From the NCBI GenBank assembly GCA_903867285.1, contig CAIPQX010000132.1, forward strand, positions 1 through 15,991: a stretch of DNA of 15,991 bases. The letters run 5' to 3'. This DNA is from an uncultured Actinomycetes bacterium (GTDB taxonomy: Bacteria > Actinomycetota > Actinomycetes > Nanopelagicales > Nanopelagicaceae). Numbering within the stretch: the stretch's first letter is position 1; each line of letters opens with the position of its first letter. Below, one piece after another: positions 5,936-13,942 of this stretch. Both the position numbers and the translations under genes were made by a program. The notes under the pieces are model-generated. The model saw nothing but the letters and a program-made list of their open reading frames with translations. It was not told where the DNA came from and ran no database searches.

Positions 5936-8304
5936 GTACACCTGCCGAACGTTATGCGGCAGCTCAGTTAAGAAATTCATTTAAAGCAACAAACGAATTT
6001 GCGGAGAAATTTGATTTCCCGCTCGATGACTTCCAAATAAGTGGTTGTCACTCCCTAGAGGCTGGCAGGGGAGTGCTTGTCGCTGCTCCCACCGGAGCGG
6101 GTAAGACCGTAGTCGGGGAGTTCGCGGCATTTCTCGCGATGAGCCAAGGTAAGAAGTGTTTTTACACAGCGCCGATTAAGGCCTTGTCTAACCAGAAATT
6201 TTCGGATTTCAAGGAGATGTTCGGAGAAGCGAATGTTGGTCTTCTCACCGGTGATACCAGCATCAATTCTGAGGCCAATATCGTCGTAATGACGACTGAA
6301 GTTCTACGAAATATGATCTACGCTGATTCACGAACTCTTAACAACCTGCAATTTGTCGTCATGGATGAAGTTCATTACCTGGCTGACAAGTTTCGCGGGG
6401 CCGTCTGGGAAGAGATCTTGATCCATCTTCCAGAAAGCACTCAAGTAGCCTCCCTCTCCGCAACCGTTTCAAATGCTGAGGAGTTCGGCGACTGGCTCAA
6501 TGAGGTTCGCGGAAACACCGATGTCATCGTCTCGGAGACTCGTCCCGTTCCGCTCTACCAACACGTTCTCTTTCATAATCGCCTCCTGGATCTCTTTGTC
6601 GACGATGGACGGGTCAACCCAGAGATCGTGCGACTGGAAAAGGAGAGCTACCGCAATGTGCGTGCTGCATCAGGCGCCCACAAGGGTCGCAACTCGGGAT
6701 GGAATGACCGGGGCCCCCAGGTAAAGCAATTAGGACGAGCTGAAGTGATTGAGAAACTCGACCGTGAAGGCTTATTGCCGGCGATTACCTTCATCTTCTC
6801 GCGCAATGCCTGCTCCGCCGCGGTTCATCAGTGTTTGGTGGCGGGGATCCGCCTTACCAATGCAGAAGAACGCAGCATCATTCGTGAAATTGCCTTTCGA
6901 GCTACTTCTAATATTCCCGAGGAAGATCTCGTTGTACTGGGGTTCGCAGAGTGGCTCGATGGATTAGAGCGCGGAATCGCTGCGCACCATGCAGGTCTCC
7001 TTCCGGCCTTTAAAGAGACGGTCGAAGAACTCTTTCAACGGGGTCTTGTGAAGTGCGTCTTTGCTACCGAGACTCTGGCACTCGGAATCAATATGCCTGC
7101 TCGTACCGTAGTGCTAGAGAAACTTGTGAAATGGAATGGCGAGGCGCACGTTGCTATCTCTCCCGGTGAGTTCACTCAATTAACCGGTCGCGCTGGTCGA
7201 CGTGGGATTGACGTTGAAGGTAACGCAGTAATTTTGTGGAGCAAAGAGATCGATTCAGGTTCTGTCGCTGGATTGGCATCCACTCGTACCTATCCACTCA
7301 AGAGTAGTTTTAAACCGACATACAACATGACGATTAATTTGATCTCACGATTTGGAAGCGTGAACGCTCGTGAGTCGCTGGAGTCATCTTTTGCACAATA
7401 TCAAGCCGATAAGGCCGTGGTTGGGCTAGCGCGACAAATTAAGAGAAATCACAATGCAATCGCAGAACTGCGCGAGACGATGATCTGTCATGCTGGAGAT
7501 TTTGAGGAGTACGCCGAGATTCGTTCTGACATTAAGGCGGTAGAGAAATCTTTTGCAAAGCTCACCAAAGCTAAGAGAGTAGTGGCCGAGGATGAACTTA
7601 TTGCTGCCCGCAAGGCGCTGCGAACTCATCCCTGCCATTCGTGCGGAGATAGAGAGTCGCACTCTCGGATCGCCGAAAGAGTCGATCGACTCGTTCGTGA
7701 AACTCGAGGGCTTGAGGAACGCGTGAGCACCCGTACCGATCTCATCGCAAAGCGCTTCGACAAGGTCCAAATCATGCTCGAGCGTTCTGGTTATCTCAAG
7801 AATGGCTTGATAACCGAGTGGGGCACTCTCTTGGCAAAGATTTATGGTGAGACAGATCTTCTCATTGCAGAACTCATAAAGCGCGGTAGTTTCGATACCC
7901 TCAATGGACCAGAAATGGTTTCTGTTCTCTCAGCGCTCGTCTTTGAAGCGCGCCGCGATGAATCTCCAAAAATTCCCAAGGGCGCTGTTGAGGAGTCACT
8001 CAATGACCTCATCCACCAATGGTCGATTATCCATAGCAATGAGATCGAAATTGGCCTGGAGCCAATGCGAGAACCGGATCGAGCATTCTGCTGGGTCTCT
8101 TACCGCTGGGCAAGTGGTCATTCACTGGGAGCGATTCTCAAGGGCACCGAATTAACTGTCGGAGATTTTGTACGTTCCATGAAGCAAATTATTGATTTGT
8201 TACGACAGATAGGAAACGCATCGCCCCATCTCGCGCAGACCGTTGAGAATGCGCTAAAACGTATTGACCGTGGAATTATTTCTTATGCAGGTATCGTCGG
8301 ATGA
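5932..8304 (+). CDS. helY: HelY, Ski2/Mtr4-like DEVH-box helicase
   Basis: Superfamily 2 ATP-dependent helicase, probably RNA-directed, orthologous in context to M. tuberculosis HelY (Rv2092c). The 790-residue protein contains Walker A APTGAGKT (52-59; Lys58), DEVH (145-148), motif III SAT (176-178), the AAHHAGLLP segment and motif V FATETLALGINMPAR in the second RecA domain, and motif VI QLTGRAGRRG (416-425). A charged region with a His/Cys cluster follows (HPCHSC, His566-Cys571), then a C-terminal DSHCT-type helical domain with FCWVSYRWASGHSLGAIL. It is roughly 100 residues shorter than the mycobacterial protein as I remember it (about 900). It starts in ATGA overlap with the kinase gene and ends in ATGA overlap with the exonuclease gene; a nuclease partner is plausible but unproven. 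Confidence 0.93.
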   Translation: MSTPAERYAAAQLRNSFKATNEFAEKFDFPLDDFQISGCHSLEAGRGVLVAAPTGAGKTVVGEFAAFLAMSQGKKCFYTAPIKALSNQKFSDFKEMFGEANVGLLTGDTSINSEANIVVMTTEVLRNMIYADSRTLNNLQFVVMDEVHYLADKFRGAVWEEILIHLPESTQVASLSATVSNAEEFGDWLNEVRGNTDVIVSETRPVPLYQHVLFHNRLLDLFVDDGRVNPEIVRLEKESYRNVRAASGAHKGRNSGWNDRGPQVKQLGRAEVIEKLDREGLLPAITFIFSRNACSAAVHQCLVAGIRLTNAEERSIIREIAFRATSNIPEEDLVVLGFAEWLDGLERGIAAHHAGLLPAFKETVEELFQRGLVKCVFATETLALGINMPARTVVLEKLVKWNGEAHVAISPGEFTQLTGRAGRRGIDVEGNAVILWSKEIDSGSVAGLASTRTYPLKSSFKPTYNMTINLISRFGSVNARESLESSFAQYQADKAVVGLARQIKRNHNAIAELRETMICHAGDFEEYAEIRSDIKAVEKSFAKLTKAKRVVAEDELIAARKALRTHPCHSCGDRESHSRIAERVDRLVRETRGLEERVSTRTDLIAKRFDKVQIMLERSGYLKNGLITEWGTLLAKIYGETDLLIAELIKRGSFDTLNGPEMVSVLSALVFEARRDESPKIPKGAVEESLNDLIHQWSIIHSNEIEIGLEPMREPDRAFCWVSYRWASGHSLGAILKGTELTVGDFVRSMKQIIDLLRQIGNASPHLAQTVENALKRIDRGIISYAGIVG

Positions 8305-9200
8305 CGCTCTTACTTCTTGACAGCGCTTCGCTCTGGTATCGAGCCTTCTTCGGAATGCCAGATACTCTGCTTTCACCCAGCGGTGAACCGGTCAACGCCA
8401 TCAAGGGCTTTCTTGATATGTCAGCGCGATTAATTAATCAGTACCAGCCTTCTCGTCTGGTTGCATGTCTTGAAGGAGATTGGCGTCCTAGTTGGCGCGT
8501 AGAACTATTTCCTGGCTACAAGGCCAATCGTGTTGATGAGAGCGGCGAAGAGGAAGAACCAGACACGTTGGGACCGCAGATTCCAATTCTCCTCGATATT
8601 TTGGAGGCCTTTGGAATTCCCATGGTCGGGGTAGATGATTACGAAGCCGATGACATCATGGCCACCTTCAGTGTCAAAGAGCGGGGTCCTACATTCGTTG
8701 CCACGGGCGACCGCGATCTCTTTCAGTTGGTAGACGACAAACGTCGCGTAAAAATTGTTTACCTTGCTAAAGGGATAGCGAATCATGATCTCGTTGATAG
8801 AGCGTGGATCAAGAATAGATACGAGATACCGGGGGATAGGTACGCCCTCTTTGCAATGCTCCGTGGTGATGCATCTGACGGTCTACCTGGAGTCAGGGGA
8901 ATCGGCGAAAAAGGCGCTGCGCATATTGCGAATCATTTTGCGACGATTGAAGATGCGTTGGCAGCCGCACACGCAGCCGACGAGAAACTCACCCCAGCGC
9001 TACGCAAGAAATTAATCGAAGGCTCAGATTATGTTGCTATCGCTCCGAAATTGGTGCATTGCGCCCTGGATGTACCCATTCCGTCGATGTCTATCGCTAT
9101 GCCAACGCGTCCCATTGATATGGCGCAGATCTGGCAGTATAAAGAGCGGTATGGACTCGGCACATCTATTGATCGCATGATTGCGGCACTCAATTGGTAG
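8301..9200 (+). CDS. 5'-3' exonuclease / flap endonuclease, Pol I N-domain type
   Basis: Free-standing homologue of the 5'-nuclease domain of DNA polymerase I (Rv2090-like), 299 residues, likely acting on flaps or RNA primers in replication and repair. The N-terminal PIN-like fold starts with LLLDSASLWYRAF (Asp7). Further metal ligands are Glu115, Asp117 and Asp118 in DDYEADD, Asp137 and Asp139 in TGDRDL, and Asp190 and Asp193 in LRGDASDGLPGVRGIGEKGA, which leads into the helix-three-turn-helix DNA-binding segment. The second metal position reads LEGDWRP, with Glu59 where most relatives appear to have Asp; Asp60/Asp61-region register is uncertain. The ATG at 8301 overlaps the helY stop. The polymerase and proofreading domains of Pol I are absent, as usual for this family. 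Confidence 0.9.
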   Translation: MTLLLLDSASLWYRAFFGMPDTLLSPSGEPVNAIKGFLDMSARLINQYQPSRLVACLEGDWRPSWRVELFPGYKANRVDESGEEEEPDTLGPQIPILLDILEAFGIPMVGVDDYEADDIMATFSVKERGPTFVATGDRDLFQLVDDKRRVKIVYLAKGIANHDLVDRAWIKNRYEIPGDRYALFAMLRGDASDGLPGVRGIGEKGAAHIANHFATIEDALAAAHAADEKLTPALRKKLIEGSDYVAIAPKLVHCALDVPIPSMSIAMPTRPIDMAQIWQYKERYGLGTSIDRMIAALNW

Positions 9201-9910
9201 CTTCTAGGACTCTGGTCGTGGTTCCGACCTACAATGAAATCGCGAATATCAGCGATGTAATTCTCAGGTTGAAGTCCGCTAGCGCCGAAGTCGACATCCT
9301 TGTTGTTGATGATAATTCCCCCGATGGAACAGGCGCATTGGCAGATTCTCTTGTCGACTCGCGTACTCACGTCTTGCACAGATCGGAGAAAGGCGGGTTA
9401 GGCCCGGCTTATCTTGCTGGCTTTACCTGGGGTTACGATCGAGGTTACGAGTATTTTGTGGAGATGGATGCAGATGGAAGCCATCAACCGGAGGAGATTT
9501 CCAGATTGCTCGCGGCCGCCCCAGGGCATGATTTGGTCTTGGGAACTCGTTGGATGCCTGGTGGTCTAGTGCTCAATTGGCCGATTTCGCGGCGATTGAT
9601 ATCCCGATTTGGCACCCGATATGCATCGCTAGCCCTGGGATTATCCTTCCGCGATTTAACCAGCGGATATCGACTTTTAAGTCGCCAACTCATTGAAGAC
9701 ATTTTCACATCACAATTGACGACAATTGGTTATGGGTTCCAAATTGAGATTGTTCGCATCGCGAACGCTCATAAGCGAATCATCGTTGAAGTACCGATTA
9801 CATTCGTCGAAAGGGTCGCTGGCAACTCAAAGATGAGCGGAAAAATCGTCGTCGAGGCATGGAGGAAGACGACGCTCTGGGGTTTCCAACGTATGGTATA
9901 TCGCCGATAA
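9194..9910 (+). CDS. ppm1: Polyprenol-phosphate mannosyltransferase (GT2, DPM1-like)
   Basis: Family 2 glycosyltransferase that transfers mannose from GDP-mannose to a polyprenyl phosphate, supplying the donor for lipoglycan or protein mannosylation outside the membrane. The 238-residue protein has VVVPTYNE (8-15), VDDNSPDGT (38-46), the metal-binding EMDADGSH (90-97; Asp92, Asp94), GTRWMPGG (117-124) and DLTSGYR (154-160). It has no apolipoprotein N-acyltransferase domain, unlike M. tuberculosis Ppm1, and no C-terminal membrane helices. The start is TTG at 9194, overlapping the exonuclease stop by 7 bases; no good ribosome site is seen, so translation may depend on coupling, and CTG at 9212 or GTG at 9218 would cut into the first strand. 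It is the last gene of the run; gcvP converges 24 bases downstream. Confidence 0.88.
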   Translation: MVASRTLVVVPTYNEIANISDVILRLKSASAEVDILVVDDNSPDGTGALADSLVDSRTHVLHRSEKGGLGPAYLAGFTWGYDRGYEYFVEMDADGSHQPEEISRLLAAAPGHDLVLGTRWMPGGLVLNWPISRRLISRFGTRYASLALGLSFRDLTSGYRLLSRQLIEDIFTSQLTTIGYGFQIEIVRIANAHKRIIVEVPITFVERVAGNSKMSGKIVVEAWRKTTLWGFQRMVYRR

Positions 9911-9934
9911 TCTACATTATGTAAAGTAAAAAGT

Positions 9935-12790
9935 TTAGCCGTTGATAGCCAACTCCTCGATCGGCGTACATGAGCAGACCAGATTGCGATCTCCATATAC
10001 CCCATCGATACGTCCTGTAGCGGGCCAATACTTGCCCTTATGGGCCATCTCAGGGTCAGTTCCCAGCGGATATGCACCCATCTCGCGTGAGTACTTGCGA
10101 TCCCAGTCAGCGCGTAAAAGGTCGCTATCCGTGTGCGGCGCAAAGCGCAATGGAGACTCCTCAATGGTTATTTCGCCATGTTCGATATCGGAAATTTCCG
10201 CTCTAATCGAGATCATCGCGTTGATGAAGCGATCGAGCTCGCCAATATCTTCGGACTCCGTCGGTTCAATCATCAAGGTTCCGGGAACCGGGAAACTGAC
10301 AGTTGGGGCATGGAAGCCATAATCCATCAAACGCTTCGCGACGTCATCGACGGTAGCGCCAGTCTTCTTGGTGATTTCGCGTAAATCCACGATGCACTCG
10401 TGGGCGATATATCCGTGGGTGCCCTTATATAGAACAGGGAAATGTGGATCCAACTTCCGGGCGATGTAATTGGCGGAAAGGATGGCCACCTCGGTCGCGC
10501 GTGTAAGTCCATCTCCCCCCATCATCTGGATGTAACTCCAAGAGATTGGCAGGATTCCCGCTGAACCAAATGGTGCCGAGCTAACTGGTCCCGGACCGCT
10601 GCTAGATCCCACCGTGAGATCAAGCGGATGGTTAGGTAAATACGGCGCGAGGTGTGCACGGGAAATGACAGGGCCAACACCCGGTCCCCCACCGCCATGC
10701 GGGATACAGAAAGTTTTATGGAGATTGAGATGAGAAACATCTGCCCCAAATTTTCCGGGTTGAGCAAGTCCTACGAGAGCATTCAGATTTGCACCATCAA
10801 CATAAACCTGACCGCCGGCATCGTGTACTAATCCGCAGATTTCCGAGATAGCTTCTTCAAACACTCCATGTGTCGATGGATAAGTAACCATGAGAGCAGC
10901 GAGGCGATCGCTGTACTCCCCGATCTTAGTTTTCAAATCATCAACTGAAACATTTCCTGCTTCATCACAGGCAACAACGACAACTTTCATTCCAGCCATA
11001 ACCGCACTGGCGGCATTTGTTCCATGGGCACTCGACGGAATCAAACAGATATCTCGATCCGTCTCGCCTTTGTGATCGAGGAAATTGCGAATTGCTAAGA
11101 GACCGGCAAACTCACCTTGCGAACCCGCGTTAGGCTGCAACGACACAGCGTCGTACCCAGTAATCGCGATTAACCAATCCGAGAGTTCTTGAATGAGCCG
11201 GCGAAAACCTAGGCTCTGTCCGGCTGGGGCAAATGGGTGGAGCGAGGCAAATTCTGGCCAGGTAACAGGAATCATCTCAGTCGTGGCGTTCAACTTCATG
11301 GTGCATGAACCGAGTGGAATCATGCTGCGATCTAGCGCCAGGTCTCTATCGGAGAGAATTCGAATGTAGCGCAACATCGCGGTTTCAGAGTGATACGTAT
11401 TGAAAATTCGGTGAGTGAGAAATTTAGCTCCGCGCTTGAGTTCAGAAGGCACTCCCCCTTCACTCTTAGTCAACGAGGCAGAGAAAATCGCCAGCAGGTC
11501 AGCGATGTCGCGCTCCGTTACGGTTTCATCGAGAGAGATTCCAACGCTCTCCTCGGAAACCTTGCGAAGATTAATTCCACTCTCTGCAGCGCTTTTGATA
11601 ATCTCAGATGCCTTAACTTGATTGACAACGAAGGTATCGAATATTTCGCCTTGAGCGCTCTTGAATCCTTGTGCGAGAAGCGAACCTCGTAACGTATGAG
11701 CGTGATTTCTGATGCGGTTCGCAATTGATTGCAAACCATCTGGCCCATGCCACATCGCATAAAAGCCCGACATGACAGCCAGTAAAACTTGAGCGGTACA
11801 AATATTCGAAGTCGCCTTATCGCGGCGAATGTGCTGCTCTCTTGTCTGCAGGGCCAACCTAAATGCAGGATTGCCATGTACATCAAGACTCTGACCAACT
11901 AAACGACCAGGTATTGAACGCTCTAGACCTAAGCGAACCGCCATGAATCCGGCGTGTGGTCCTCCGAAGCCCATTGGCACACCAAAGCGTTGCGCAGATC
12001 CAATAGCTACATCGGCGCCATACTCCCCCGGTGATTTGTAGAGTGTGAGAGATAATAGATCGCAAGCAACAATGGCTAGAGCTCCAACTTTATGAATCGC
12101 GGCAATAGCGGGAGCGAGATCGAAAATCTGACCGTATGTCGAGGATTGCGTAATGATGGCGCCAAAGATCGCTTCTTCCATATCCTGCAAAGTTTCTTGC
12201 GTGCCTTCAATAATTGCAATCTTCAGCGGCTTGGCTCGCGTGTGAATAACTGCTTTTATCTGCGGATGTAAATGTGAATCAACGAAGAATGCCGCCTCAT
12301 CGCTTCCCGTCCATACGCGCCTAGCTAAAGTCATCGCTTCAGCTGCGGCAGTCGCTTCATCGAGCATCGACGCATTAGCGATAGGCAACGACGTTAAATC
12401 GCCGACAACGGTCTGAAAAGCGAACATCGCTTCTAGTCGACCTTGACTAATCTCCGGCTGATACGGCGTGTATGCCGTGTACCATGCGGGGTTCTCTAAG
12501 ATATTGCGGAGTACAACTGGCGGAGTAATCGTTCCGTAATACCCCACTCCAATGTACGAGCGCATCACCTTATTTTCAGATGCAAATTCTCGCAACCTTT
12601 TGATCGCAGCGACTTCAGATATACCAGCCGGAAGAAGGTTGACCAGCTTTTCGCGCATTGCAATATTCTCGGGAACTACTTTTTTGATAAGAGCATCTAG
12701 AGTCGGTTCGCCGATCTCGGCCAACATCGATGAAATCTCTCTTTGGTCTGGCCCGATATGGCGATCTACAAAGTTCTCGCGTAAAGACAC
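9935..12790 (-). CDS. gcvP: Glycine dehydrogenase (decarboxylating), glycine cleavage P protein
   Basis: PLP-dependent enzyme that decarboxylates glycine and passes the aminomethyl group to the lipoyl arm of GcvH. At 951 residues it is the fused, homodimeric form (both halves in one chain). It starts with the family-typical FVDRHIGP; the first half contains YTPYQPEISQGRLEAMF and GSAQRFGVPMGFGGPHAGF; the second half has MIPLGSCTMKLNATTEM, HGTNAASAVMAGM, and the PLP lysine Lys692 in LNLHKTFCIPHGGGGPG. The start is GTG at 12790 behind AAGGGGGA (about 12803-12796). gcvH lies about 2.4 kb upstream on the same strand, separated by four regulatory genes; gcvT is not in the window. Only 47 bases separate it from the upstream MerR gene, leaving no room for a glycine riboswitch. 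Confidence 0.97.
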   Translation of the reverse strand: MSLRENFVDRHIGPDQREISSMLAEIGEPTLDALIKKVVPENIAMREKLVNLLPAGISEVAAIKRLREFASENKVMRSYIGVGYYGTITPPVVLRNILENPAWYTAYTPYQPEISQGRLEAMFAFQTVVGDLTSLPIANASMLDEATAAAEAMTLARRVWTGSDEAAFFVDSHLHPQIKAVIHTRAKPLKIAIIEGTQETLQDMEEAIFGAIITQSSTYGQIFDLAPAIAAIHKVGALAIVACDLLSLTLYKSPGEYGADVAIGSAQRFGVPMGFGGPHAGFMAVRLGLERSIPGRLVGQSLDVHGNPAFRLALQTREQHIRRDKATSNICTAQVLLAVMSGFYAMWHGPDGLQSIANRIRNHAHTLRGSLLAQGFKSAQGEIFDTFVVNQVKASEIIKSAAESGINLRKVSEESVGISLDETVTERDIADLLAIFSASLTKSEGGVPSELKRGAKFLTHRIFNTYHSETAMLRYIRILSDRDLALDRSMIPLGSCTMKLNATTEMIPVTWPEFASLHPFAPAGQSLGFRRLIQELSDWLIAITGYDAVSLQPNAGSQGEFAGLLAIRNFLDHKGETDRDICLIPSSAHGTNAASAVMAGMKVVVVACDEAGNVSVDDLKTKIGEYSDRLAALMVTYPSTHGVFEEAISEICGLVHDAGGQVYVDGANLNALVGLAQPGKFGADVSHLNLHKTFCIPHGGGGPGVGPVISRAHLAPYLPNHPLDLTVGSSSGPGPVSSAPFGSAGILPISWSYIQMMGGDGLTRATEVAILSANYIARKLDPHFPVLYKGTHGYIAHECIVDLREITKKTGATVDDVAKRLMDYGFHAPTVSFPVPGTLMIEPTESEDIGELDRFINAMISIRAEISDIEHGEITIEESPLRFAPHTDSDLLRADWDRKYSREMGAYPLGTDPEMAHKGKYWPATGRIDGVYGDRNLVCSCTPIEELAING

Positions 12791-12837
12791 CTGTCCCCCT
12801 TAAGGATGAAAAAATCTCCTAGACAAGGATAAGAGTT

Positions 12838-13344
12838 TTATGCCCCCTTGCGCTTCCTCCGTAGGGCTAATTCATCATTACTTGATGTGATAATGGACCC
12901 ATCAGTTCCAGACTCGCCTTGTAGATTAGCTAGCGATCCTTCAACTTCATTCCAGACCTTGTTGATTGCTATTCCGAAGACTCCCTGCCCGCCCTGCAGC
13001 AAATCGATAATTTCATCGGGCGAATTGCATTCATAAATCGAGACCCCGTCGCTCATGAGAGTCATGCTCTCCAGGTCTGCCACTCCCCTCTTGCGCAGGT
13101 GCTCGACCGCGATGCGAATGTTCTGCAGCGAGACCCCGGTATCGAGTAGTCGCTTGACGATCTTTAAAACGATGATGTCTCTAAAACTATAGAGGCGCTG
13201 CGAACCTGATCCAGCTGCGCTCTTGATACTTGGCGAGATGAGATCAGTGCGAGCCCAATAATCGAGCTGTCGATAGGTGATTCCCGCTGCAACGCATGCT
13301 GTTGCACCACGGTAGCCGACCTCTGGGGTTACATCGCTCATCAT
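12838..13344 (-). CDS. MerR-family regulator, Rv1830/McdR-like
   Basis: The 168-residue protein has an N-terminal MerR winged helix-turn-helix (about 10-80: YRGATACVAAGITYRQLDYWARTDLI..., split here by a variable loop SAAGSGSQ before RLYSFRDIIVLKIVKRLLDTGVSL). A C-terminal region of unknown fold follows, ending in a basic RRKRKG tail. No cysteine cluster of the metal-sensing MerR type is seen. By position between gcvP and the DUF151 gene it corresponds to mycobacterial Rv1830 (McdR), linked to cell-division control. ATG codons at 13344 and 13341 are both possible; AAGAAG at 13356-13351 is six bases from the first. An in-frame TGA lies directly upstream, so no longer start exists. The leader carries two adjacent inverted repeats and an orphan ribosome site. 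Confidence 0.85.
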   Translation of the reverse strand: MMSDVTPEVGYRGATACVAAGITYRQLDYWARTDLISPSIKSAAGSGSQRLYSFRDIIVLKIVKRLLDTGVSLQNIRIAVEHLRKRGVADLESMTLMSDGVSIYECNSPDEIIDLLQGGQGVFGIAINKVWNEVEGSLANLQGESGTDGSIITSSNDELALRRKRKGA

Positions 13345-13350
13345 GACTCA

Positions 13351-13366
13351 CTTCTTAGGAAAGAAG
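13351..13366 (-). repeat. Inverted repeat covering the ribosome site of the Rv1830-like gene
   Basis: CTTCTT (13351-13356), 4-base loop, AAGAAG (13361-13366): a perfect 6-bp stem. On the minus strand the AAGAAG arm nearest the gene (13356-13351) is the only plausible ribosome site for the ATG at 13344, so folding would hide it. It abuts the next inverted repeat without a gap. A MerR dimer operator is the alternative reading. Confidence 0.45.
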
Positions 13367-13382
13367 GCCGAAGGGGATCGGC
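13367..13382 (-). repeat. Second inverted repeat, adjacent to the first
   Basis: GCCGA (13367-13371), 6-base loop, TCGGC (13378-13382): a perfect 5-bp stem, the same 16-base span as its neighbour. The pair lies in the 121-base gap between the DUF151 and MerR genes. A third, looser repeat, TCCCC (13401-13405) with GGGGA (13416-13420), lies further upstream. Confidence 0.4.
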
Positions 13383-13399
13383 ACCAGTTAAGAGTAGAA

Positions 13400-13410
13400 C
13401 TCCCCCTCCT
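13400..13410 (-). promoter_or_regulatory. Orphan Shine-Dalgarno-like sequence AGGAGGGGGAG
   Basis: On the minus strand this 11-mer is identical to the ribosome site of the FHA gene further upstream (15130-15120), where a GTG follows at ideal spacing. Here no ATG, GTG or TTG lies 4-12 bases downstream; the nearest, a GTG at 13384, is about 15 bases beyond and opens only nine codons. It may be a relic or a part of the leader structure (it overlaps the TCCCC/GGGGA repeat). Confidence 0.3.
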
Positions 13411-13465
13411 AAAATGGGGATAGCGACACGAGAAACTTTAAACCTTTACTTGAGGCTTAGGATTT

Positions 13466-13933
13466 CTACGAGGCAAAATCCTCGGGATTGATCTGATCGA
13501 GGAACTCACGGAACTTCTCTACCTCATCCTCAGATTGATCCGGTATCTCGATGCCAGCCTTGGAGAAGAGGGATTCAGCCGCGCTGATGGGTGCACCTGC
13601 CCGTAGGGCCAGGGCGATGGCATCGCTGGGGCGAGCCGAAATCGTGATAGCTCCCTCTAAATGGAGCTCGGAGTAGAAGACCCCGTCAATAAGGTCGGTG
13701 ATCTCAACGCGCTCCACCTTTGCATTCAAGATGTGAAGGGCTGATGTAAACAGGTCGTGGGTCAGTGGCCGGGTCGGAACCAGACCTTGTTGTGCGAAAG
13801 CGATAGCCGAGGCCTCGACGGCACCCACCCAGATGGGGAGGTAGCGAATTCCATCTACCTCTTTGAGTAAAACGATGGGTTGATTCGAGGGCATCTCGAT
13901 GCGTACGCCTACTACTTCAACTGGAATGCTCAT
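13466..13933 (-). CDS. Bifunctional nuclease-domain protein (DUF151/BFN), Rv1829-like
   Basis: The 155-residue cytosolic protein consists of one BFN domain (about 1-130) with a short acidic C-terminal tail (SEDEVEKFREFLDQINPEDF). Recognisable blocks are VEVVGVRIE (5-13), IVLLKEVDGIRYLPIWVGAVEA (20-41) and ARPSDAIALALRAGAPI (100-116). Plant members were reported to have RNase/DNase activity; the bacterial role is not established. The start ATG (13933) follows AGAAG with six bases between, and the gene begins nine bases after the ftsR stop, so the two are probably cotranscribed. A BFN gene between two MerR genes is the mycobacterial order Rv1828-Rv1829-Rv1830. Annotation of the family is firm, of the function weak. 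Confidence 0.9.
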   Translation of the reverse strand: MSIPVEVVGVRIEMPSNQPIVLLKEVDGIRYLPIWVGAVEASAIAFAQQGLVPTRPLTHDLFTSALHILNAKVERVEITDLIDGVFYSELHLEGAITISARPSDAIALALRAGAPISAAESLFSKAGIEIPDQSEDEVEKFREFLDQINPEDFAS

Positions 13934-13942
13934 AAAAGTCTT

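Noticed and set aside
9911..9934. Palindrome TACAT-T-ATGTA (9913-9923) between ppm1 and gcvP as a bidirectional terminator
   Set aside because: Short, wholly AT-rich apart from one C/G pair, no clear T-run at the right place.
9942..10384. Plus-strand open frames opposite gcvP, and similar frames opposite helY and tatC
   Set aside because: They lie antisense to well-supported conserved genes and their translations show no recognisable domain.
12791..12837. Possible glycine riboswitch or terminator before gcvP
   Set aside because: The gap is only 47 bases, too short for a glycine riboswitch. The best hairpin (TCCT/AGGA, 12817-12829, followed by six T on the minus strand) has a 4-bp stem and is too weak to call a terminator.
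13355..13384. Nine-codon leader peptide (GTG to TAA) before the MerR gene
   Set aside because: The ribosome-like site is about 15 bases too far upstream and no regulatory codon pattern is seen.
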